Below, piece by piece: positions 9,560 through 18,504 of a stretch of DNA of 18,907 nucleotides. The position numbers were made by a program, and so were the translations under genes. The notes under the pieces are model-generated. The model searched no databases. It was not told the DNA's origin and saw only the letters and a list, made by a program, of their open reading frames with translations. Where the stretch lies: contig JANQBS010000489.1 of the NCBI GenBank assembly GCA_033085395.1, positions 1 through 18,907 of the forward strand, in the 5' to 3' direction. Position 1 is the stretch's first letter. Each line of letters opens with the position of its first letter. Source of the DNA: Xanthoparmelia taractica (taxonomy: Eukaryota > Ascomycota > Lecanoromycetes > Lecanorales > Parmeliaceae).

Positions 9560-10620
9560 AGAAAGAGATTTATTGTCGCTACGATATCGAACTCTTCATC
9601 GAATCGAAATAAATATATCTTAAAGCGATATAACTTTAATATTAGTTTTTAAGAGTTTATCTTAAAGAATTAAGCGACTCTAAAGAGATATCTTAAGAAC
9701 GCTTAAATAAAAAATCGTTATCTAAAATTAAAATAAAAGTTAATAAAGTTATAAGCACGTAATAACGTATTACGTAATTCGAACTCTTCTATAATTCTCG
9801 CCGAAGCGATAATAATTTTATTTATTATTTTATCTTTAATAAATATTTTAATTAAAGCGAAAATACTTTATCTTAAAAGAATATTTACGCTAATTTCGCG
9901 AAGTCGAAATTCGATTTCTTATAAATCTCGAGTATTTTATTATTAATTAAGCTAAAATTATTTATTATATATAATTCTTAAAAGACGATCTTAATACGTA
10001 ATAATATAAATACTTTTAGACTTATAGATTAAATAAGATTATCTTCGAGTTTTTTAAATTATTTTTACTCGACTTAATTATAAATTCGATAAATTATTAC
10101 TTATTCGTCTATAAAAAGTGAAAAGCGATAAAATAGTGATAAAATTAAAAGATCTTAGTTTTTAAGATTTATCTAAAAAAATTAAAAACTTATTTATTCT
10201 CGTTTATTAAGAAGTATCGAATAAACTTTTTCTTAATTAAGCTACGATCTAATTTAAAGAATAAGATTTTTAATATTAATAATATACTTAAGTAGAGAGA
10301 AGAAATTCTTATTATAATAATTATATAGAAAATAATTTTAAAGCGCGCGCGTCTTAATAACGATAATTTTAATTCGAAGTAATTTAAGAAATCTAATAAA
10401 GATAAGTTCCTGAAAGCTTAAATTTCGAAGCCTAATACGATTTTAAAAAATAATGCTAAGTCTACGCGTACTCGAAAAGAGAATAAGAAACGCAAGACTA
10501 AGATCGCTAATTATAATATTAAAATATCTATTATTTACTAATATTATTAAAAATTAGATTATTTGAAATCGAATTATCTTAATAAAAATAAATTGATTAT
10601 TATTATCGCGACGATATTAA
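9560..10620 (+). pseudogene. Gag-like region of E2 with degraded CCHC zinc knuckle
   Basis: Gag packages the element RNA. The plus strand reads as degraded coding sequence from about 9560, with Lys/Arg/Gln-rich stretches and stops only where Gln, Arg or Trp codons are likely. At 10536-10577 the residues are Y-Q-Y-Y-Q-K-L-D-Y-L-K-S-N-Y, which keep the spacing C-x2-C-x4-H-x4-C of a retroviral zinc knuckle. Three of the four ligand codons are TAT and one is TAC, which is one transition from Cys (TGT, TGC) or His (CAT). Frame changes occur further upstream, so the start cannot be fixed. Confidence 0.6.
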
Positions 10621-10699
10621 TAAAAAACGAATCGACTTCGTAAGCGTCTTTAAAGCGAAGTAATAAAAACGAATAATAGAGATAACTTCTATTATTACG

Positions 10700-11290
10700 A
10701 AGAAATAAATTAAGCTATAAAGTAATTAGAGATAACTTATTACTTTACTCGATTATGGGGCGTATATTAATTTAATTATATAAAAGTTCGTAATTTAATA
10801 AGATCTTTAATTATATATTACTATCTTATTGTAAACGAAAGCGCTTAGCGAGTAAGATATATATTACTATAATACTTATTAGCTAAACTATTAAATAGTC
10901 GATAACTAAGATTAAGAGCGATAATATAATATATTATTCTACGTCGTAGATTAAGAAGATCTTAATATCGTGTTAAGTATACTCGCGTTATATTAATTAT
11001 AGATTCTACTTAACTCTACGACGACGTAATAACGATTTAAGATTAATATTAAGAGACTTTAAATTAAAGAATCGATTAAATTTACTCGAGAAATCTAGCG
11101 AGAGTTAAATATATTCGTAATTATATACGCTACGATAACGCGAGGCGAATAGAAGAATATTAGTAATTTAGAGCTCTCAAGAGAACTACTAAAGTTTAAG
11201 AATATCTTTTTTAATAATATAATAGAGATCTTATTTATATATAAATAAAAAAATTATACTATTAAAATAAAAGAGAATAAAGAGTTATTC
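10700..11290 (+). pseudogene. Aspartic protease region of E2
   Basis: At 10751-10777 the plus strand reads D-Y-G-A-Y-I-N-L-I, matching the retropepsin active-site form D-[ST]-G-A-x-x-N-[LF]-[IV], with Tyr where Ser or Cys is expected. Retropepsin cleaves the Gag-Pol polyprotein. The position, between zinc knuckle and RT, is right. Downstream, up to about 11290, the frame reads as a linker with few recognisable residues (VKYTRVILIIDSTQLYDD near 10975-11030). Confidence 0.6.
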
Positions 11291-12110
11291 TATAAGTCTC
11301 TTTATAATTTATCTTAAATTAAGCTATTAAAGCTAAGACGATATCTTAAAAAATTACTTTATAAGAGTTAATTTCGTTACTTAACTTTCTTCGTTAAAGT
11401 CCTTCTTCTCTTTATCTTAAAGAAAGATAATAAATTATATTTTTACGTAAATTATTAAGTGTCACGGTTTTGGCATCTGTTCTCCGCATGCCAAGCTCGG
11501 TGTGGATCAATGTTGCTCCGGAGAAGAGTTTTCAGAGCCTTCGTAGCATATTCAGTCAATGGAAGCAGTCAATCCCACTACACGTCCATTCGTTCGTGAC
11601 ATTAAGACTTAAATATAATAATAATAAAGAATTAATATATATTATCTCTAATTACGAAGACGTTAAATCATTTATACGATATTAAGATATTTTTAAAGTT
11701 AAATCTTAAGAATATTTATTATAGAATTCGTATTAAGAAGAGCGATAAGTGAAAGACTACGTTCCGCACTCGCTATAATTATTTTAAATATTTAATAATA
11801 TCTTTCGATCTTATAAATATATTGGCTATATTTTAAGTCTATATTAATAAATCTCTTATAAGTCTTATAAATATTACGTGTGTGATATATTTAAATAATA
11901 TTCTAATCTATAGCGCTAAGTTGGCGAAATATTAAAAGTATATTAAGTAGATGCTTAAGCGATTACGTTAATTTTAGCTATATATTAATCTAAAGAAATA
12001 TTAATTTTATACTAAATCGATTAAGTTTCTAGAGTTTATTGTGATTATTTATAATATAGTTATAAATTAAGAACGCGTGATATCGATTTAAATCTAATTA
12101 ACGTCGCGAA
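11290..12110 (+). pseudogene. Reverse transcriptase of E2, split by a 142-bp insertion, YLDD is YLNN
   Basis: Plus-strand motifs in order: LKLRRYLKKLLYKS near 11320-11370, FILKKDNKLYFYVNY at about 11412-11455 (family form FVKKKDGSLRxCVDYR), then after the insertion DLNIIIIKN at 11606 onward, FRTRYNYFKYLIISFDLIN at about 11761-11815, YINKSLISLINITCVIYL ending at the catalytic box, and YLNN at 11888-11899 for YLDD. LKKYQFYTKSIKFLEFIV follows near 11990-12045. The insertion at 11460-11601 with its duplicated TTAAG (147 bp in all) lies exactly in the VDYR-xLN junction, and removing it rejoins the codons. The open frame 11470-11685 is in a different frame and is a by-product. Confidence 0.9.
11460..11601. 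mobile_element. 142-bp unmutated insertion with TG...CA ends and TTAAG target duplication (solo-LTR-like)
   Basis: This block has ordinary base composition and many CA/TG dinucleotides, in sharp contrast to both sides. It begins TGTCACG and ends CGTGACA, a perfect 7-bp terminal inverted repeat. TTAAG stands immediately before (11455-11459) and after (11602-11606). TG...CA ends, a 5-bp duplication and no internal coding fit a solo LTR of an LTR retroelement, or a very small TRIM-like element. A short DNA element is the alternative. It must have inserted after E2 was mutated, or be too short and rare to attract RIP. No other copy was seen in the window. Confidence 0.8.
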
Positions 12111-12765
12111 GCTATCGAGATATATAAGTTTTCTTAGGCTTTATAAATTTTTATTAATACTTTATTTTTAAATATTTTATTATTATAGCGTCTCTTATTA
12201 ATTTACTTAAAAGTAATAAAATTAATAAAAAATTAAAATCGTTTAAATAACTAGAAGACGCTAGATTAACTTTCGAGTAACTACGTAATACTTTCATAAC
12301 TGCGTTATTTCTACGATATTACGATTCTTAAAAGAAATTACGCGTAGAGATTAATATCTCTAACTTTAATATAAGAGCTATACTTTCGTAATTAAATAAT
12401 AACAATTATTAACGATTAGTCGCGTTTTTTTCTAGAAAGATAATATTAGCGAAATAAAATTATAAGACTTATAATTAAAAATTACTTATTATCGTCGTAG
12501 CGATAAAGTAATAATATTATTATTTAAAAGATAGTATTTATTATATTAAGGTCTAGATAAATTATAATAATCTTAAGAGATTTTTAAAGTAAAAGAAATT
12601 TAACTTTAAATAGACTCGTTAAGTACTAAAGTTAGCTATTTATAACTTTAAGATTTTTGATCGAATAAGAAAATTAAATTTTATAAATATATTGTCGCGA
12701 CGATTAGATTATAAAGATTAATCGTTATTAAATATTAAATTATTATTTATACTTTAAAATAAACT
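12110..12765 (+). pseudogene. RNase H domain of E2, RIP-degraded
   Basis: The tether SRSYRDIQVFLGFINFYQYF near 12105-12165 leads into RNase H. In VEINISNFNIRAILSQ (about 12344-12390) the catalytic Asp of the family ETDAS motif is Asn (codon 12353-12355). LVAFFSRK follows near 12420. The end reads LNFINILSRRLDYK (about 12674-12715), the Ty3/gypsy ADxLSRR hallmark. A linker of about 140 bp follows before the TIR insertion at 12905. Confidence 0.8.
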
Positions 12766-12917
12766 TATTCTTTAAATTAGCGATAAGTTATCGTAAAGAG
12801 ATAAAGAAGTAATAATAGTAATAGCGTCTACGCTATAAGTCGTAAATATTTAAATAGTTATTTCAAGAAGAAAGATTAAGACTATATCTAAAACTATATA
12901 TAAATACGGGTCGAAAA

Positions 12918-12925
12918 GATGTGAT
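12918..12925. repeat. Left target duplication of H2 (GATGTGAT)
   Basis: It pairs with GGTGTGAT at 14110-14117. The bases also belong to the left terminal repeat of M, which shows that H2 landed inside M. Confidence 0.85.
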
Positions 12926-14109
12926 TACGGGTCGGAAAGATCTGGGATGGTCTGGGATATGAGGTGTCGATATTATACCATGATATGATATGATATTAAG
13001 ACTATATTATTTGATTTTTATGAAATAATCTAGAAGACGTATTGGTATCATGAAATAATCTAAGAAATTTCTAATATATGTAGAAATATTCTATATTATA
13101 TGCAGGGGTATAAGAAATATACTATATATAGAATAAGTTACTCTATATAGAATTATGCGAACGTATTTTAATTATTATTCTAATTATTATTTCACTTTAT
13201 TATCACGTTATTAAGTATTCTAGTTATTATTCTAGCCATCACTTTACTTTATTATCGTTATTACTATTACTTTACTTTATTATCACGTTATTAAGCTAAG
13301 CTCGCTATCGCATTTAATATCGTATTGCGAAAGATCTTCGCAATTATCTAGAGCTTAATAAATTATTTCTACTATTATTAGTGTATTTAGTTTATTTAAT
13401 TATTAGAAGAATTACTAGCACGCTAACTACAATAGTAATTTACTATCTACTCTACGATAGTAAATTCCTCTCTTCTCCCTTCGCATTATAAAAAGAATTT
13501 ACGATCGTTTTTTATAATTACATATTCTTAATTATTAAAATTACACGCTTTATATAAATAATATAAAGATTTAATAATTTACTTAATCTTGAAAAGTAGA
13601 ATACGAAGAATCTTAAATATATTCTCTACATAGCGTATATTATTTAATTATTCTTATAAGAGCTTCTTAATAAGATTCGCGTTAACTTAATTAACGAGAA
13701 CTTTTAGAAAAGCTAATATAATTTAAAGAAATAGAACGCTATCTAAAGATAAGAGAAAGATCTATTAATAACTTTAGCTAAGATATATAAATTCTAATTA
13801 TTAATCTAGTCATCACTAATATCTAATATATATAGATTCGCAAGACGAGAATTTACATTAATGCTAATAGTCAGCGCAAGAAGTATTTCTTATCTTATTC
13901 GCTATCTAATATAGGAAATAATCTACATTATAAGATATCTCTATATATATTAGAAATTTTCCAGATTATCTCATAATACTAGTAATTTTCTATTTCATAT
14001 CTTTATAAGTAATCTAATATAATCCCCCCATGATACCCTCCCATAATATAATATAATACGATATGATATGGGATATCCCATCAAATATACCAGACCTTTC
14101 CGGCCCGTA
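12926..14109. mobile_element. H2: complete 1184-bp non-autonomous TIR element nested in M
   Basis: The left terminus is TACGGGTCGGAAAGATCTGG (12926-12945); the reverse complement of the right terminus is TACGGGCCGGAAAGGTCTGG (14109-14090). They agree at 18 of 20 positions, both differences being transitions. Imperfect inverted similarity continues inward for about 200 bp. The flanks are GATGTGAT (12918-12925) and GGTGTGAT (14110-14117), an 8-bp duplication with one G-to-A difference. Eight-base duplications are typical of hAT transposons. No transposase is recognised, so it is probably a deletion derivative. Its first 640 bp match H3, and its last 225 bp match H1. Confidence 0.85.
13195..13295. 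repeat. Internal 21-bp direct repeat of the H elements
   Basis: CTTTATTATCACGTTATTAAG occurs at 13195-13215 and 13275-13295 in H2, and at 16877-16897 (one change) and 16957-16977 in H3, inside a TTATTATTCTAA-rich zone. Subterminal repeats often bind transposase; that role is inference. Confidence 0.6.
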
Positions 14110-14117
14110 GGTGTGAT
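14110..14117. repeat. Right target duplication of H2 (GGTGTGAT)
   Basis: It pairs with 12918-12925. This copy keeps the G that is A on the left, so it is the less mutated of the two. Confidence 0.85.
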
Positions 14118-14380
14118 ATCTATTGAACATAGTCGTTTTCAACTTTTTTTCAACTTTTTTTTAAAAATTATATCTTTTTAATCTATTTATAGAATTTTGT
14201 AATTATATAAGCATTCGCTTAAGCCTTTTACGTATTTTTAGAATATTAAAAAATATTATATAATATATTTATTAAAAACTCAATGGGAGTATGGGATATC
14301 CCATATCTTTCGATATGGTGTTCGAAAAACTAGTCCCATACCATCAAATATACCACACCTTTCCGACTCGTATATATAAC

Positions 14381-15955
14381 GATTTGTAAAATTAATATAA
14401 ACGCTAATTTGAGAGCTGCAATTTTATAATAATTAAGTAAGCTCTTTTTAAGTTAATACGAATATATCTACAAAGCGACGTTATATTTATAATTAAATAT
14501 AAATCTTTAATTTTAAGAAACTATTATTAAATAATAATCGTCTCTACGTTTTTAAGAATAATATCTTATAAAAAGAACTTATTAATAAGTATTATAATAA
14601 TTCTTTAATAAAACACTTTAGCGCTATAAAGACGTATAAGCTTTTTACTCGCAAATATTATTAAAATAAGAATATTAAGAAAGTTATCGACTACGTTAAG
14701 ACTTATAACGTATATTAACGTATTAAGACGTCGTGTTATCGATCTTATAATAAGCTAATCTCGCTTCTTATTATTATTAAATTATAAAAAAAAAAATTAT
14801 AAATTTTATTACGAGCTTACTTTTAAGTAAGCTTAAGAATATTATTTATAACGCTATTCTAATTATAATAAATCGATTTATAAAAATAGTTAAATATTTA
14901 TCGATAATAATTAAAATCGACGTCGCTAAGCTAATAAAAGTATTTTATATTAAAATTATTTATAGCTACGAAATATATAATAATATTATTAATAATAGAG
15001 ACTCGATATTTATTAGCGAATTTTAATTAGCGATTTATTACAATTTAAAAATAAAGCGTTATTTAAGTATCGTCTTTTATTCTTAAATTAATAATTAAAT
15101 TAAGCGTTAAAATTAGGCGCTAAAATACTATTTACGCGTATTTGCTAATAAGAAATAAATTAATTAAGCTAAATTACGATCTATAATAGAGTTTATATAT
15201 ATAAATAATTAATATATCTTTATCGAAACGATATCGTTTTTTTTAATATATAAATATTATTTAAAGTACGCTAAGAGATCGAGAACGACTTCGTCGAGAA
15301 GAGAATATTCGCTATAAATAAAAAGATAAAAAGATTATAGACGCTAAGAAATAAGATAGTAGAGCGATTACGTAGCGCTATTATAGCTTAAGTTAAATAA
15401 TATAATAAATCGTATTAATCTTAGAGCTATAAAGTAAATAATTTAATAATATTAGCAATTAAGAATTTAAAATAAAGGCGCTTAAATAAGAAGTTAATCT
15501 ATAAGTATATAAGATCTTTTCGAATTATAAATAAAATAGAATCGTAGGCGTATCGCTTATTATTATCTTCTACGTATAAAATTTATAACATCTTTTATAT
15601 ATCGTTATTTAAATTATATTATATACGCGACTACGACGAAGTAGCGAAATTCTTTATATAAGTCTTCGAGCTTATCGATAATAATAAAATATAAGAAATA
15701 AAGAAGATTATTAATAAGATTAAGAAGCGGAAAGACGTTTAATATAAGATTAAGTAAATTAATTAAGATAAAGAGTATAATTAGTAACTATTAGACGAAG
15801 AACTTAAGCGTATTAATAAGCTAACTTAGGTCTATAATACGTAGAAGACTAATAAACGAAAGTATTAAATATTAAATAAGAAAGCTAATTAATTAGACTA
15901 GTAATCGTCGCTAAATAAGCGAAGACGTCGAAAATAAAAGTAAATATAATAACTA
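14381..15955 (+). pseudogene. Ty3/gypsy integrase with chromodomain (E2), RIP-degraded
   Basis: This is the same protein as in E1, but it keeps the stretch before the zinc finger (14381-14510). The zinc finger is at about 14570-14720, followed by the core, the GPY/F linker (about 15563-15620), the chromodomain (about 15693-15830) and the basic tail ending near 15955. The first Asp is Asn (INFITSL), the second lies in INNRDSIF (Asp to Asn), and the catalytic Glu is Lys in QIKRQNQ (codon 15102-15104), so all three catalytic residues are lost. The 24 bp at 14999-15022 (around DSIFISEF) are absent from E1. It is separated from its RNase H by the M/H2 insertion. Confidence 0.85.
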
Positions 15956-16607
15956 CTTTAATGTGTTAAGTAATTATAAATATACTCTTTATACTTATTA
16001 ATATAATTATTTAATTAAATAAAAGATTTATAATTAAAATTTATTATTTAATTAAATAATTAAATAATATTATATCGAGAATATATCGTATTAAATTAGA
16101 GTGTATATTATTATAAATATAATTTATAAGAGAAACGCTTAATACGTATTATAAAAGAGTGCGATTAAGTTTACTTAGCTCGTCGTATATTAAAATAAAA
16201 AAAAAAAAATCTCTATCGTAGCGATAGACGTCGATAAAGAAGAGTATCTTAAATAAGATTCTTATTCGATAGAAAAGAATTCTTAGAGAAATCCTTATTC
16301 GAGAAATTCGCTTATTTAATATTATTCTTATTAAAAATAACTTCTCTTAACTTCGTCTTATAAGCGTTTATACTATTTATCTTCTCTTAAAGAAGCTTAT
16401 TATAATTCTTAAGCTCTTTAACGCGCTTATATATCGTCTCGAGTTTTTTCTTCGCGATCTAAAGATCGCGTTAATGAGTCGTAATAATAGTAATCGCTTA
16501 ATTACTAATAATTACAATTAGATTCTATTTCTTACGAAACTAGATAATCTTATAACTAATATACGCTCGATTACGACGTATCGACGCTATAATTTTAAGG
16601 GCTCGAC
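15956..16607 (-). pseudogene. E2 copy of the antisense coiled-coil frame, cut by H3
   Basis: Collinear with 1800-2475 of E1. On the minus strand it keeps the same frame, including the heptad-like segment LREDKQYKRLQDEVKR (near 16390-16340) and FFSIEQESYLR (near 16282-16250), with stops again only TAA/TAG. The E1 and E2 versions differ by conservative changes (Asn/Asp, Tyr/Arg, Thr/Ala), and their length differences keep the frame. Its 5' part is displaced by H3 at 16608 and lies outside the window. The family is unrecognised. Confidence 0.5.
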
Positions 16608-17229
16608 TACGGGTTAAAAAGATCTAGAATGGTCTGGGATATGGGGTGTCGATATCATATCATGATATGATATGATATTGAGATTATATTATTTGATTTA
16701 TATGGGATGGTCTGAGAGACGTGCTAATATCATGAAATAATCTAAGAAATTTCTGGTATATGCAGGAATATTCTATGTTATATGCAGGGATATAGGAAAT
16801 ATACTATATATAGAATAAGTTACTCTATATAGAATTATACGAACGTATTCTAATTATTATTCTAACTATTACTTCACTTTATTATTACGTTATTAAGTAT
16901 TCTAATTATTATTCTAATCATTACTTCACTTTATTTTTATTATTATTATCACTTCACTTTATTATCACGTTATTAAGCTAAGCTCGCTATCGTATTTAAT
17001 ATCGTGTTACGAAAGATCTTTATAATTATCTAAGGCTTGGCGAGTAATTTCTATTATTATTAATATATTTAATTTATTTAATTATTAGAAGAATTACTAG
17101 CACGCTAATTATAATAGTAAATTTCTCTCTTCTCTCTTCGCATTATAAAAAGAATTTGCGATCGTTCTTTATAATTGTATATTCTTAGCTATTATAGTTA
17201 CACGCTTCGCATAAATAATATAAAGATTA

Positions 17230-18500
17230 ATATCTTCGAATATATAATAAAGAAAAGCTTTCGTCGATTTATAAATAATCTTAATAATCGATCTAGAAAA
17301 ACGTATTTTCTTTATATATATTATTGCGATCTCTCTTATTACTCGCGAAAAGAAGAGCTTAAGAATTATTAAATCGAATTTTCTCTAATAGCAACGAATC
17401 TTATATAAAGTAATAATTATAATATATTAATAAAATAGAATAAATAAATTCGAGATTAGACTTACTTTTAGCTTTTTATCTACGTTTTCGAGCATTATTA
17501 CTCGATAATTCTTACGCTAATCTACTTTTCTTAATTAATCTTAATAATTAAACACTTAAAGACTACGTAAAAGTAATTAATTACACTTAAGATTATCTAA
17601 CATTAGCTACGTGTACTATAATTTCTTTAATCTTTTCTTTGCTCTTATATGCTATCGTCTACTCGCGTATTAGCTTTATACTTGATATTTTATTTATAGA
17701 TTTAATATATTTACTTTAAAATATTATCTCGCGTAGTAATTCTTTTGCGAGCCATAGCTTACTTTATTAGATAGATAGATAATGAGATAAATAGTAGAAG
17801 AATAATAAATAATAGAAGAATAAGAAATGATAGAAGAAAGAGTAGAAAGAATATAAAAGTACACGGTAAATATATCTTAGAAAACGTGATGTTATAGATA
17901 AAATTAATGTTATTTATTAATGCTTTTAGATATCTATTGTAATAATATTAGAATTAATTTATTTTTCAATTGGAAAGCGAGAGAAGAATATTCTTATTAT
18001 AAGTATTAAGATTTTATAAGAATAAATTTATCTTATAGTTAATTCTAGTAATTATTCTAGTAATTATCTAAGCGTATTAAAATTTTATCGATTTAGATAC
18101 TAACACGTAGAGTTCTCGATAATCTTTCTATATTAAATAGATAATAGAAATTAATATTTAATTAATTTCCTTCTTGGCAATTTTTTTAATAATAGATATT
18201 AATATCTAAATAATTCCCTTCTTAAACTTTTTCCTTAAATAATTTTTATTTATTGTATCTTTTTTTCGTTCTAATATTTGAGACGCGTTTCTATTATTAA
18301 TATAATTAAAGATATTTAATATATTTCTATTCTAATAGAGAGTATATAATTAATAATTCTTAGCTAAATCGTAATCTATAGAGTATCGATCTTATAAAAG
18401 TAATTACTTTTTTTATTGTTATATTTATTTATTAATCTTTTTTCTAGCTATTAAAAAAGAAGAATAATTAAATTCTTAGATATACTTTTCGCTCTTTAAT
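17230..18500. other. Unassigned interior, possibly of H3
   Basis: No gene is recognised. It contains a TAGATAGATAGATA run and a purine-rich stretch of about 90 bp at 17765-17860 (GAAGAATAATA-type repeats), then pyrimidine-rich DNA around 18160-18280. There is no match to the other elements in the window. Confidence 0.35.
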
Positions 18501-18504
18501 ATAG

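Larger units (their letters stand above)
12905..14372. mobile_element. M: 276-bp TIR element (MITE-like), split by H2
   Basis: The left end is TACGGGTCGAAAAGATGTGAT (12905-12925); the reverse complement of the right end is TACGAGTCGGAAAGGTGTGG plus one base. The two agree at 17 of 21 positions and all four differences are transitions. After taking out H2 and one copy of its duplication, M is 21 + 255 = 276 bp. It is flanked by TATATAAA (12897-12904) and TATATAAC (14373-14380), a 7-of-8 target duplication. It has no coding capacity. It contains the palindrome TATGGGATATCCCATA near 14288-14304. M shares its terminus with H1-H3, so all are probably moved by one transposase, which is not identified here. 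Confidence 0.75.
9446..16607 (+). mobile_element. E2: plus-strand Ty3/gypsy chromovirus with three later insertions
   Basis: After the LTR end, the plus strand reads gag with zinc knuckle, protease, RT, RNase H and integrase with chromodomain, then the antisense frame shared with E1. Later insertions interrupt it at 11460-11601 (in RT), 12905-14372 (between RNase H and integrase) and 16608 (in the antisense frame). Removing them leaves about 5.6 kb without the 3' end. The right LTR is not in the window. The region just after the LTR (9537-9575) has no obvious TGG-starting tRNA primer site, but it contains a CTTTC/GAAAG inverted repeat. Confidence 0.75.

Noticed and set aside
11470..11685. Open frame of 71 codons, first part with normal composition
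   Set aside because: It starts inside the 142-bp insertion and runs out into RT in a frame different from RT, so it is a fusion by-product and not a gene.
13187..13300. CRISPR-like spacing of a 21-bp repeat
   Set aside because: Only two repeat units per element, also found in H3; a subterminal transposon repeat in a eukaryotic setting, not a CRISPR array.
17175..17372. Open frame of 65 codons on the plus strand
   Set aside because: It begins in sequence shared with H2, where it is not conserved as a frame, and no domain is recognised. It may belong to a transposase, but it is not callable as a gene.
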